From: CAYVUM01 sp964619055
GTDB lineage: Bacteria; Pseudomonadota; Alphaproteobacteria; Rhodospirillales; Defluviicoccaceae
DNA length: 64,000 nt
NCBI GenBank assembly: GCA_964619055.1
Contig: CAZUDB010000010.1
Coordinates: forward strand, 1 to 64,000
Reading direction: 5' to 3'
Program-made: the position numbers and the translations under genes
The notes under the pieces: model-generated
What the model was told of the DNA's origin: nothing
The model's database searches: none
What the model saw: only the letters and a program-made list of their open reading frames with translations
Shown: piece by piece, positions 1 through 8,395 of the stretch
Layout of the letters: each line of letters starts with the position of its first letter
How positions within the stretch are numbered: position 1 is the stretch's first letter

Positions 1-1
1 C

Positions 2-193
2 GCCGGGTTGCTTGCTGGTGATTTGGTGCTTGAGGCAGCGGGCCACCCGATTAGGGACGTTCCTGGATTGATCTCGATCATTCAAGAGACCGCGCCCGGC
101 ACTTGGTTACCACTGCAGATTTGGCGCGACGGAACCACGAGTCTCGTTGTGGCGCGGTTTCCGACAGTGCAACGAGAAACACCTAGCCCCTAA
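2..193 (+). CDS. PDZ-domain protein, C-terminal fragment (5' end outside window)
   Basis: Only the last 63 or so codons are in the window; the frame is open to the left edge. The visible part reads AGLLAGDLVLEAAGHPI followed by a valine- and isoleucine-rich stretch. This is the carboxylate-binding turn and the 'GDLVLEAAG' strand typical of PDZ domains at the end of HtrA/DegP-type periplasmic proteases. The catalytic domain is not visible, so a protease is inferred from the family only; a PDZ-only scaffold is also possible. It ends with a short charged tail. The next gene on the same strand begins about 200 bases later. Confidence 0.6.
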   Translation, partial: AGLLAGDLVLEAAGHPIRDVPGLISIIQETAPGTWLPLQIWRDGTTSLVVARFPTVQRETPSP

Positions 194-397
194 CGCGCGC
201 CATCCGGCCCAACCACTTCAGCAGCGGATTAGTAGCCACGGACGTGCCCATGTCTGGAAACACGACCGTTAAGCTTAAGGGCACGCGGGATCGTACTCAG
301 GCATGGACGATCGGATTTTTTGCGAGCACCATTGGATATTGTTCGCCAATCGCCGGAGTTCGGCCTTGCCTCAAATCTCTGCCGGGAAAAGAAACAC

Positions 398-913
398 GTG
401 CAGTATAAACATCTTACCGCACTTTACTTTGCTGTGGCGATCGTGGTGACGACCATCAACGCCTGGGCACAAACCGAGCCGCCGCCATCGGCGATTAGCA
501 AGCGCATCAATAATGTTCTAGAGACTCAACGCACCGGCCAACCCGCCCGGTGGACCGATCCAGCAAGTGGTCATCAGGTGTCTGTGACGGTGACGAGAAC
601 ATTTTACTTGGGTAGCGGCGATCCATGCAGAGAATACACGCGAACAGTGTCGGATGGACGCGCATCGACAGCCTATAATGGAACAGGCTGCCGTATAGCA
701 GGCGGTTTGTGGAGTTTGACGGAAGCGAAAGCCGCATCGACCCAGCGACCATCGGTTGCCGACCGTGGATTTCTCGGCATCGGACGGGAGGATTCGGCGG
801 GCAGGGACTCAGGTTTTCGCGACGCCCCATCGCCAACGGTAGCAATAGATACACCACCAGGACAGAAGCCGGCCCTGATTGTGGGAACAATGCCAACCAT
901 GTCGAAAAATTAG
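398..913 (+). CDS. Exported surface-antigen-like protein (17 kDa antigen C-terminal type)
   Basis: A 171-aa protein. I chose GTG 398 because it places a typical signal peptide (YKHLTALYFAVAIVVTTINAWAQ region) at the N terminus and is preceded by GGGA; an in-frame ATG at 320 would add 26 unlikely residues. The central part has a Trp-Thr-Asp-Pro-x-Ser-Gly element, then CREYTRTV and a closing GTGCR...GGLW. That order matches the C-terminal surface-antigen domain of the Rickettsia 17 kDa antigen family. The glycine-zipper half usual for that family is missing; instead there is a Pro/Ser/Asp-rich tail. Its role is unknown; it is probably periplasmic or outer-membrane associated. It lies 146 bases upstream of the kinase gene. 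Confidence 0.6.
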   Translation: MQYKHLTALYFAVAIVVTTINAWAQTEPPPSAISKRINNVLETQRTGQPARWTDPASGHQVSVTVTRTFYLGSGDPCREYTRTVSDGRASTAYNGTGCRIAGGLWSLTEAKAASTQRPSVADRGFLGIGREDSAGRDSGFRDAPSPTVAIDTPPGQKPALIVGTMPTMSKN

Positions 914-1059
914 TATTTGACGACAACGAAACCATTCCGCCAAGCGACTCGGATATGCACCAGGCGAGTTGGGATTGGCGGCCCGAACGTTCATATCTCG
1001 TATGCCAAGCTGCATCAGCTTGATGTCGCATTGATCTCGGCGCATGACCAAAACTCGCT

Positions 1060-3369
1060 ATGGTGACAACAGATAACGCGAACTCTCGTCCGCCTTCCCG
1101 ACGTCAGACGTGGGATCGTCCGATGGCGCACGAAACGCCACCACGAACCTCGTCCACAATACTAAGCCTCAAAGCGATCGGTCCTGTCGTTATCGAAACC
1201 ACCCTGTATTGGGACACCGAACACAGCGATCTGGCAATTCTGAAGTCGTTTCGCGCCAATCCTCTTGCAGAAGGACACGCCGATGCCACGACGGCCGAGC
1301 CGCTGACGTCGTCGCCCGATGCATCTCTCGCTAGCTTTGCTCGCGTTGGCGAGAAACTTGCGGGCTTGAAAGCCGACGGGCTCTTGTGCGTTCGGCAGTG
1401 CGGTCTGCGAAGCGGTTCTCCATTCTGGGTGATGGCGCGAGAGCAAGGCTCCCCCTTGGCAGCGATCCTTGCGGCCGAAGGGAACGGTCCGTCGCGCGTT
1501 GAGCTCGGCAGACTATTGGCCCAACTATTGGACGCGTTGGCTGTTGTTCACGAAGCCGGCCTGCTTCACCGCGACATCAAGCCATCAAATATTCTTCTGG
1601 GGCCGGATGGCCTACCCGTTCTCATCGACTTCGATGCCGCCGCTCTGATCACCGGGGTCGGTGCAAGTCTCAGCTTGCATGATATGAGCAGCCTGATCAC
1701 CCCAGGCTATGCGGCGCCCGAGCAATACCTGAAACAGGGGCAAGAGGGCCCATGGACGGACCTCTACGGATTGGCTGCTGTGGCTTGGCATGTCGTTGCA
1801 GGCGTCGTGCCTGACGATGCCTATCATCGGCTCCGGGACGACCGACTTACGCCTGCTGCCGAGCTTGGCCGTGGGCGCTACTCCGACCACCTTCTTCGGT
1901 CGATTGACCACGCGCTGTCCGTGGAACCATCAGGGCGACCGCAGTCCGCACGCGAGTGGCGTGATGCGCTTGGCCCTCTCACTGTACTCGCCCCAACCGC
2001 TGCCGTGGGTCAAAACGAGGATCGTTACTCGGATACTCCCCAACATCATACGTTCCTGTCGGAATCTCTGCCTGCATGGGTCGATGACGATGGCCCGCCA
2101 ACGGTTCGCATCGCGCGGCGCGCACTTCCCGTCCCAGCGATCGATCCGGAACCAATTAAAAATCTCTCAAATGATACCGACGAAAATGATGCCGATCACG
2201 TGCCCCGGAAAAAGCGCGTGTGGCCGATGGCCGCAGCGGCGATTTGCGTGGCTACGATCCTGGCAGGTGTTTGGACCGTCGGATGGGATTACTACCTAGC
2301 CAACATCAAGAACGAGTGGATTGTCGATCAATCGGGCGACGGTGACGTCCGGTCGATGGCGGAAGCCCTCTCACGTGCCAAGCCCGGCGCGTTAATAACA
2401 GTGCGGCCCGGGACATACACGGAAACTCTGATCGTCAATCAGCCCCGCTCTATTGTCGGCGATGGAGACGCGAGCAAGATCGTCGTGGCGCCGAATGCCG
2501 GACAACCTTGCTTGGTTTCTTCGGCACCTGGCGTCATGGTTAAGGGCATGTCGTTTCGGACTACTGATATCACCGCGCACAGCACTTCTGCCGTGCCCTG
2601 TTTTCAAGTTCCTCTCGGCCATGCCACGCTTGAAGCGAGCCAGATCACCGCTGCGGGAGGACCCGGGCTTGAAGTGTCTCGAAACGCGACGGCCAAGGTT
2701 CACGGGAACGACTTCCGTGGTAAGGGCCCGGCAGTCGTGATCTCCAGCACCAGCGACGTCCACATCCATGGAAACACGATGACGACAACGGATATGAGTG
2801 CTGTTGTCCTGCTTGCCGGCGAGGCGGTCCGCGTTTCAGAAAACCGGATCATCGGGACCGGCGGAGCCGGTGTCCTGATCATCGGCGGAACTGCAACAGT
2901 TGAGCAGAACCACATATCCGATACCGCACACTCGGCAATCGAGATCCGTGACGAAGCCAATCCAGTACTAAAGGGCAATGTTGTTGAGGGCGCCGGACAG
3001 GCAGGTCTTTTTGTTCATAACGGCGGACGAGGAACGATAACCGGCACCACCATAACCGGAAGTCGATTGTCCGCCGTCGTCGTTGCTGACGGAATACCCT
3101 TGATCCGCAATAATGCGCTCAAAAATAGTGATGAATTTGGCGTGCTTCTGCTAGAAAATTCGGCTGGTCGGATTGAATCTAATATCATTACCAATAATTC
3201 CGGCAATGGGATCGCCAAATCTACGGAGAGCATGACAATCATTTCTGATAATGTGATAGAAAATAATCTGGAACCACAGATCAAAATTGGTCAGATCTTA
3301 ACAAAAAATGACACGCCCGACACCACTAATGAAGCACCTATCACCAAATCCAGTGATCGAGACAGCTAA
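1060..3369 (+). CDS. Transmembrane Ser/Thr protein kinase with periplasmic beta-helix domain
   Basis: A 769-aa fusion. Residues about 35-310 form a Hanks-type kinase: a candidate beta-3 lysine in AILKSF (K62), the catalytic loop HRDIKPSN starting at H170, the metal motif DFD at 190-192 where DFG is usual, and a TPGYAAPEQY activation segment. No glycine-rich loop can be recognised. A single transmembrane helix lies near residues 389-411. After it, residues about 430-750 are short repeated strands of the NosD/pectate-lyase right-handed beta-helix type (ITVRPGTYTETLIV, then many G-N-x-I/V rungs). The predicted topology is a cytoplasmic kinase with an outside sensor or carbohydrate-binding domain. 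ATG 1123 is an alternative start with a better-spaced GGGA. It is the first gene of a tight operon with two FHA proteins, the expected readers of phosphothreonine. Kinase activity is likely, but the DFD and missing P-loop leave doubt. Confidence 0.85.
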   Translation: MVTTDNANSRPPSRRQTWDRPMAHETPPRTSSTILSLKAIGPVVIETTLYWDTEHSDLAILKSFRANPLAEGHADATTAEPLTSSPDASLASFARVGEKLAGLKADGLLCVRQCGLRSGSPFWVMAREQGSPLAAILAAEGNGPSRVELGRLLAQLLDALAVVHEAGLLHRDIKPSNILLGPDGLPVLIDFDAAALITGVGASLSLHDMSSLITPGYAAPEQYLKQGQEGPWTDLYGLAAVAWHVVAGVVPDDAYHRLRDDRLTPAAELGRGRYSDHLLRSIDHALSVEPSGRPQSAREWRDALGPLTVLAPTAAVGQNEDRYSDTPQHHTFLSESLPAWVDDDGPPTVRIARRALPVPAIDPEPIKNLSNDTDENDADHVPRKKRVWPMAAAAICVATILAGVWTVGWDYYLANIKNEWIVDQSGDGDVRSMAEALSRAKPGALITVRPGTYTETLIVNQPRSIVGDGDASKIVVAPNAGQPCLVSSAPGVMVKGMSFRTTDITAHSTSAVPCFQVPLGHATLEASQITAAGGPGLEVSRNATAKVHGNDFRGKGPAVVISSTSDVHIHGNTMTTTDMSAVVLLAGEAVRVSENRIIGTGGAGVLIIGGTATVEQNHISDTAHSAIEIRDEANPVLKGNVVEGAGQAGLFVHNGGRGTITGTTITGSRLSAVVVADGIPLIRNNALKNSDEFGVLLLENSAGRIESNIITNNSGNGIAKSTESMTIISDNVIENNLEPQIKIGQILTKNDTPDTTNEAPITKSSDRDS

Positions 3370-3372
3370 GAA

Positions 3373-3816
3373 ATGCGCACTTTTATTATCGGGCGATCGA
3401 GATATTCTGATATTGTATTGATTGACCAAAGCATTTCGCCAAGGCACGCGGAACTCGTCATCACAGATGACGGTCGTCACCATTTAACTGATTGCTGGAG
3501 CGATTTAGGCTTATGGCGCATCCGTATTGATCAGACCACCTTTAAGGAGATCAACAACGGCAGCCTGTCGACGCATGGAAATTGGCAACGGTTTCGGCAA
3601 GCCTTTGTGCACCCGAACGAGCCTGTCCGTATTGGCAACTACGACTGCACAACGACCTCGTTGTTGTCCCAGATCGTTGAATCTGTGGGTTTGGACCAAT
3701 GGGACGGACGGTGGCGGGCACACGCGGCGCCCCGCGACAACACCGCCCTTGTCCGTGGTGCCGTCGAGCGTGACCCTGTTACCGGTGAGATCATTCGCCG
3801 AAGGTTGAGGGCATGA
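3373..3816 (+). CDS. Small FHA-domain protein
   Basis: A 147-aa protein starting 3 bases after the kinase stop and overlapping the next gene by 4 bases (ATGA), so it is probably translationally coupled. The N terminus is a forkhead-associated fold: FIIGRSRYSDIVL with Arg8, then SISPRHAELV with Ser22 and His25, the residues that contact phosphothreonine. The usual Asn-Gly after the next strand is not evident (the sequence there is CWSDLGLW). The C terminus is basic (EIIRRRLRA). There is no signal peptide or membrane helix, so it should be cytoplasmic. Position suggests it reads the state of the adjacent kinase or its targets and passes that on to the MotA-like partner; this is inference. Confidence 0.85.
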   Translation: MRTFIIGRSRYSDIVLIDQSISPRHAELVITDDGRHHLTDCWSDLGLWRIRIDQTTFKEINNGSLSTHGNWQRFRQAFVHPNEPVRIGNYDCTTTSLLSQIVESVGLDQWDGRWRAHAAPRDNTALVRGAVERDPVTGEIIRRRLRA

Positions 3817-4652
3817 GCACGACGAGCAACTCCCAAGATCTCTCAGCAAACATTCCGGACGGTGCATCCCGACAACCGCAGCAGCCCAGCACGTCGTATC
3901 GACTTCCGATCCTTGCGTGCGCGTTGCTTGTTGCCGTTATGGCGATCTGGCTCATGAACACACTGTTGCCAGAAACGGCAGCTGTTATTCTCCTAGATCG
4001 AAATCGTGATATTTTTCCATTTACTGTCCAAAATACAATGTGGATCGTATTTGCTGTTGGCCTCGGCGAGATTATTGTGAGATTACGAGAAGCGACGCTG
4101 GAAGCACGCCAGCTGTCTCTTGGTTATTTACCGGAAGATGAACGAACAATGCTGCAAAAGACAAATCTTCGCGATATCTATGTAGTAGTGCGCGCAGCCG
4201 CCCTGCAACGCGGCATTGGAGAAGGTCGATTTTTGCCCCGCCTAATACAACGCGTCGTTCTTCAATTCCAAGCAAGCCAATCTATTGACCAAGCTAACGC
4301 CCTGCTTAACTCGTCACTTGATTTATACCTTCATGAGATTGACTTGAGATATAGCGTTATTCGTTATGTCGTTTGGGTTATTCCTACTTTAGGATTTATT
4401 GGAACCGTCATAGGCATTTCACTTGCCCTTGCTTTCGCCGGAGAAGTTGACATTCAAGACCCGACCTTACTAGCACAACTCACAACAAAATTAGCGGTAG
4501 CTTTTAACACGACACTATTAGCTCTTATGATGTCAGCAATCTTAGTGCTGTTGCAACATATTGTTCAAGCACGAGAAGAAAATGCACTCAATCTTGCCGG
4601 ACAGTACTGTTTAGACAACCTGATCAACCGACTTTACATTGAAAAATTATAA
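3813..4652 (+). CDS. MotA/TolQ/ExbB-type proton channel subunit
   Basis: A 279-aa protein with four predicted membrane helices near residues 31-51, 71-90, 184-208 and 225-250, and a large cytoplasmic loop between the second and third. The third helix carries IPTLGFIGTVIG (190-201) and the fourth KLAVAFNTTLLAL (226-238). These are the signature segments of the MotA/TolQ/ExbB superfamily, which forms a pentameric stator around an Asp-bearing partner. The N terminus is a Ser/Gln-rich cytoplasmic tail. The partner is probably the protein encoded 2 bases downstream, whose N-terminal helix carries an Asp. The second half of the gene is visibly richer in A+T than its neighbours. Family membership is firm; whether it drives rotation, force or signalling is unknown. 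Confidence 0.88.
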   Translation: MSTTSNSQDLSANIPDGASRQPQQPSTSYRLPILACALLVAVMAIWLMNTLLPETAAVILLDRNRDIFPFTVQNTMWIVFAVGLGEIIVRLREATLEARQLSLGYLPEDERTMLQKTNLRDIYVVVRAAALQRGIGEGRFLPRLIQRVVLQFQASQSIDQANALLNSSLDLYLHEIDLRYSVIRYVVWVIPTLGFIGTVIGISLALAFAGEVDIQDPTLLAQLTTKLAVAFNTTLLALMMSAILVLLQHIVQAREENALNLAGQYCLDNLINRLYIEKL

Positions 4653-4654
4653 AA

Positions 4655-5641
4655 ATGCGATTAAAACGCGCGAAACATTTGGAAATATTGAGCATAAGCG
4701 CACTAGACCTTTTTGCTTCTTCACTGGCTGTTTTCATGATTATTGCAGTTTTTTTATTCCCATTCTATCTGAAATCACCAGCGGTCGATGCAGCACTTTC
4801 CAGATCCCAGGCGGCACTGGGTACAGCGCGAACGGAGATGCGCACGAGCAAGCATGCCCGTGACACCGCACAGGCGCGAGTTAGCGAAGCATCCGCGCGC
4901 GTGCAAACGGCTAAGGCCAACAACAAGGCTGCGAACGAGGACTTCGCCATCGCGGGGAAATCGAGCCGAGCAGCAACTTTGCGTCCAGGCGCCCGGTCAT
5001 CGCGAGCACCGTCATCCTCCAGCCTCTTTTCAGTCGGGGACTTGGACGTTGTCTTCATCATGGATACGACGGGCAGTATGCGGGACGAAATTTCCGACAT
5101 TCAGCGTAGCCTGCTGAGCATCATCCGCATTCTCGAAAAGCTCGCGCCGTCCTTACGAATTGGCTTTGTCGCCTTCAAAGACTATGGGGATGCCTACGTG
5201 ACGCAAGCCTATCCGCTGAGCCCAATGTCCACCCACCATCGGTCGCAAATTGCCGCATTTGTGCGTTCGCTTCGAGCGCGCGGTGGTGGCGACGACCCAG
5301 AACCCGTACACGACGCGATACGCTCCGCTGTGGGCATGTCGTGGCGGTTATCGGCTTTGAGTCGCATCGTGGTCATCAGCGATGCGCCCACCCATCGTGG
5401 TGGCTGGCAGGAAGCGTTGCGTACAATCTCCAATTGGCGGAAAGCAGCCCCGCCAGCGGCGCACGGCCGCACGCTCTCTGCCATCTTTACCGGTCGAGAT
5501 CCCGCGGGGCTGCGCTTCTATCAACAGTTGGTGGCAGCGGGCGGCGGCAATCTAGTCGACAACCGCAGGCAGCTGATGGCAAGCGTACTGCTCTCCATCC
5601 TGGATGGCAGCCGGCCGAACATGGCCGGCACAACCAGATAG
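4655..5641 (+). CDS. Membrane-anchored VWA protein with MotB-like N-terminal helix (copy 1)
   Basis: A 328-aa protein. Residues 11-40 form one membrane helix with the motif ISALDLFASSLAVF, placing Asp18 at the start of the helix like the ion-carrying Asp of MotB, ExbD and ZorB. Residues about 42-100 are Ala/Arg/Lys-rich and helical, probably a coiled coil, followed by a Ser/Arg-rich linker. From about 129 to the end is a von Willebrand A domain with a metal-ion-dependent adhesion site DTTGS (137-141) and a later SDAP threonine loop. The expected topology puts the VWA domain in the periplasm. It sits 2 bases after the MotA-like gene. A second copy with the same layout lies at 7325-8290. VWA domains bind protein ligands through a divalent cation; the ligand here is unknown. 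Confidence 0.87.
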   Translation: MRLKRAKHLEILSISALDLFASSLAVFMIIAVFLFPFYLKSPAVDAALSRSQAALGTARTEMRTSKHARDTAQARVSEASARVQTAKANNKAANEDFAIAGKSSRAATLRPGARSSRAPSSSSLFSVGDLDVVFIMDTTGSMRDEISDIQRSLLSIIRILEKLAPSLRIGFVAFKDYGDAYVTQAYPLSPMSTHHRSQIAAFVRSLRARGGGDDPEPVHDAIRSAVGMSWRLSALSRIVVISDAPTHRGGWQEALRTISNWRKAAPPAAHGRTLSAIFTGRDPAGLRFYQQLVAAGGGNLVDNRRQLMASVLLSILDGSRPNMAGTTR

Positions 5642-5649
5642 GTCGATCG

Positions 5650-7344
5650 ATGAGTCGGACTTTGAATGGGCCAACGAGTGCCGATCTCGAGTCAGGATGG
5701 CACCTGGTGGATCGTGGCACAACCGGAGTGCATCCGTCATTGCTGATTGGCGAAGCACAACTCCGTCATGCCTACCCTGGTATTACCATTGGCCGCCACC
5801 CGGCCTTATGCGAGCTTGTGGTTTCCGACGAAAGTGTCTCGCGTCGCCATGCCCGATTGAGCCTTGACGGTGACGCGCTCGTTGTCGAAGACCTCAACTC
5901 GCTCAACGGCACGGCACTAGATGGCCGCGAGCTTCGTCCCTTCGAGCTCGTAGCCGTCAGCGCGAACCAGATCCTCACCATAGGTGCCACCGCCTTCACC
6001 ATAGAAAGAGTTGAAGCCCGTTCGACCGCGCACAAACCGAGCCAACATGTCGATGCCGACGCACCACACCGAGTCACTGACATACGAGCGGGCTTGGAGG
6101 TACATGACGAGAGCGGAAGGCTCATCTATTCAGGGCAAAGGCAACCTCTTCTAAAATTAGCAGCAATCTCGATTTTTCTAACATTTATTACCTCCGGGCT
6201 TTATTACTTTTGGGCCAGGAAACGTATCCACCAATACATTTGGAAAAATCTATATTTCTGCGGCTCTCCGTTATCCTATATCGGCACGGGTCGAGCGCTG
6301 TTGGTCGACGGACTGACGGCGTGCGTGCTGCTTTTATGCGTGGCCGGCGCGACGGTAGCAATCATTGCGTTGACTTGGGGTCGACCACCCTTGGCGCTCG
6401 CTGCTGGCGTGTTCACGGTCATCGCCGTTACGAGCCTTATGCAGGCAGTGAGGGTGACCGACGTCCATTACACGTTGACGCATACTGCCTGGCGTGGCGT
6501 CCCATTGCGGTCGACGGCGTCCACGGTCGCCTATGTCATGCGCTCACAAGCATGGCTTGCGGCGGTGTTGATCACGTTCGGCGTTGCCTATCCTTGGATG
6601 CGCATGGCTCAACATCGCTACCACATCGAACATTGCTGGTATGGAGCGGGTCGTTTTCACATACGCGCTTCAACGGGTCCTTTGTTAAAGAGCTGGATTA
6701 TGGTTCTTCTTGCTTTGGCGATTCCGTTTGTCGGGCTTTTGGCGATTGAGACCGACCTGATGTCGACTTTGGTTGATAAAACGTTCTTTGCAACGGTGGC
6801 GCGCAGTGTTATTTCTTCAGAGACTGCAACATTGCCGGCGATAACAACATGGTCGGCGATCTGGTTACTTATCTTCACCCCAATCACGATTGTCGCCTAC
6901 ATTTGGTATCGCACGAACGAATGGAGGACAATCGTAAATGGCCTCCACTTTGTCGTTGATGGTGGTGGATATGAGGCTAAAGCCTCTTCACGCGCCCGAT
7001 TTGGCCCAGTGCTTTCCGCTGGGATACTGGCTGGATTAACATCAGTTATTCTCATCGCTAGCTTGGTATCGGCAATTTATCTTATAGCCGGACCAAAAAT
7101 ATTTGATCAATACTCCAATTATATTCTGGAGGCCATCGTTATTATCGCTTTTCTGTTTCTGATTGGATGTTTTTTATTTAGGGCCATATTCGTCGGCGTA
7201 GTCATCCCGCACCTGACACAGACAACGCGTTTCGATACGCGAACCCCCTTTGATTTTGCGGTGCCAAGTGCGGATGGAACAGAACTATCGATGGCCAATA
7301 ACGACGCGATACAGGGTTTGAACAATGCGCCGGATCAATCGTAG
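5650..7344 (+). CDS. FHA domain fused to DUF898 (YjgN-like) multi-pass membrane protein
   Basis: The reading frame opens earlier, inside the upstream VWA gene, but ATG 5650 lies 8 bases after that gene's stop and gives a natural 564-aa protein. Residues about 40-120 are an FHA domain with all key positions visible: GRH at 48-50, SRRH at 64-67 and LNGT around N86. From about residue 160 onward there are multiple membrane helices. They include the FWARKRIHQYIWKN stretch characteristic of DUF898/YjgN, a family of unknown function, and a second related block (WMRMAQHRYHIEHCWYG). The 3' end overlaps the next gene by 20 bases. This looks like a membrane platform recruited through a phosphothreonine on the kinase or another operon protein; that role is inferred. 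Confidence 0.85.
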   Translation: MSRTLNGPTSADLESGWHLVDRGTTGVHPSLLIGEAQLRHAYPGITIGRHPALCELVVSDESVSRRHARLSLDGDALVVEDLNSLNGTALDGRELRPFELVAVSANQILTIGATAFTIERVEARSTAHKPSQHVDADAPHRVTDIRAGLEVHDESGRLIYSGQRQPLLKLAAISIFLTFITSGLYYFWARKRIHQYIWKNLYFCGSPLSYIGTGRALLVDGLTACVLLLCVAGATVAIIALTWGRPPLALAAGVFTVIAVTSLMQAVRVTDVHYTLTHTAWRGVPLRSTASTVAYVMRSQAWLAAVLITFGVAYPWMRMAQHRYHIEHCWYGAGRFHIRASTGPLLKSWIMVLLALAIPFVGLLAIETDLMSTLVDKTFFATVARSVISSETATLPAITTWSAIWLLIFTPITIVAYIWYRTNEWRTIVNGLHFVVDGGGYEAKASSRARFGPVLSAGILAGLTSVILIASLVSAIYLIAGPKIFDQYSNYILEAIVIIAFLFLIGCFLFRAIFVGVVIPHLTQTTRFDTRTPFDFAVPSADGTELSMANNDAIQGLNNAPDQS

Positions 7345-8290
7345 TGTTTCCATTTTTACGTTGTCGGCCTTGGACGTCCTTGCCATGGCTACCGGCGTGT
7401 TTGTCCTGCTCGCGGTATTTCTTATGCCGTACTATCGAAAAACATTCGATGCCGGCGCCAAGATTCAGGACATTGCCGTGGCAGCTGCCGAGCTGCAGTC
7501 TGACGTGAACGAAATGAAGCGGGAGACGGCAGAGCTGTTGAATGTCGCGGTGACGGCGGAAACCGAGGCTGAGCAGTTGGACGCAGCCGCCGCCGACCTT
7601 CGCGCTGCAGCGGAGACGCTGCGTCAGAACGCGGCGGCCAGCCACGGCAATGGACGAACGCGCGACGCGTCCCCGCGCACGATGGGAGAGACAACCGTCA
7701 CACAGGCCATGGACCTGGTGTTCGTCGTCGATGCCAGCGGAAGCATGAGGCAGGTGCTACGGGACTTGGGCGCTTCACTGGCGGACATCGTTCAGATCTT
7801 AGGGCGGTTGGTGCCATCGTTGCGTGTGGGACTTGTGGCATATCGGGACTATGATGTCGGACCGTGGGTGGTACGCGGGCTGCCACTTCAATCTACATCC
7901 ACCCAGCTTATGTCAATCCTCAACCACGCCGCCGGTTTGCGGGCAGCATCCGTTGGCGGAAGTTCCGTGACGGAGGCAGTTCACGCCGGGCTTGATCGCT
8001 CCGTCCGGATGGCATTTCGCTCAGAGGCAAAACAGGTGATCATTGTTATTGGCGATGCCGCAGCCCATCCGAATGAGCACGGCCAAACGCTCGCACTGGC
8101 ACAAGCTTTTAAAGCGTCCGGGCGCAACCGAACCATTTCGACCCTATTTGTCCCGACCACTTCCTATCGTCGCTATGGACAAGGCGATCGGGAGTTTTTT
8201 GTGGCCCTTGCCCGCACCGGCGGTGGAACCTTCAACGATCATCGCGGCGAAATGCTTGAAAGCGTGTTGCTATCGATTTTCGAGAACTGA
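7325..8290 (+). CDS. Membrane-anchored VWA protein with MotB-like N-terminal helix (copy 2)
   Basis: A 321-aa paralogue of the protein at 4655-5641. The N-terminal helix has LSALDVLAMATGVFVLLAVF with Asp17 in the same place as Asp18 of copy 1, and both copies follow the helix with a Pro-x-Tyr pair. Residues about 45-105 are strongly heptad-like and rich in Ala/Glu, predicting a coiled-coil stalk. The VWA domain starts near residue 128 with MIDAS DASGS (136-140) and ends with GGTFNDHRGEMLESVLLSIF; copy 1 also closes with SVLLSIL. The start overlaps the FHA-DUF898 gene by 20 bases, suggesting translational coupling. Two different VWA subunits could form a heteromeric stator partner or act alternately. 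Confidence 0.87.
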   Translation: MRRINRSVSIFTLSALDVLAMATGVFVLLAVFLMPYYRKTFDAGAKIQDIAVAAAELQSDVNEMKRETAELLNVAVTAETEAEQLDAAAADLRAAAETLRQNAAASHGNGRTRDASPRTMGETTVTQAMDLVFVVDASGSMRQVLRDLGASLADIVQILGRLVPSLRVGLVAYRDYDVGPWVVRGLPLQSTSTQLMSILNHAAGLRAASVGGSSVTEAVHAGLDRSVRMAFRSEAKQVIIVIGDAAAHPNEHGQTLALAQAFKASGRNRTISTLFVPTTSYRRYGQGDREFFVALARTGGGTFNDHRGEMLESVLLSIFEN

Positions 8291-8395
8291 GGTTCGCCTC
8301 AAAATTGCCGCAATTACGGCGGGACGACGCAAATGAAACTCGTCAATTGTTTCGAAGATTGCATATACTGACAACGCAGGAATTGGGAGATCCTA

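Noticed and set aside
507..1031. 174-codon minus-strand frame opposite the surface-antigen-like gene
   Set aside because: The plus-strand frame has a signal peptide and a recognisable domain; the reverse frame has neither.
1060..8290. Reading the first operon as a type VI secretion regulatory cluster (PpkA/Fha-like)
   Set aside because: Kinase and FHA partners recall T6SS control, but no Tss core gene (tssB, C, H, M, K) is present, and the MotA-VWA pair has no place in T6SS.
8288..8301. Hairpin with a TTCG tetraloop at the stop of the second VWA gene
   Set aside because: The stem is only 5 bp and no T-run follows on either strand, so termination is not supported; the lipoprotein gene may remain in the operon.
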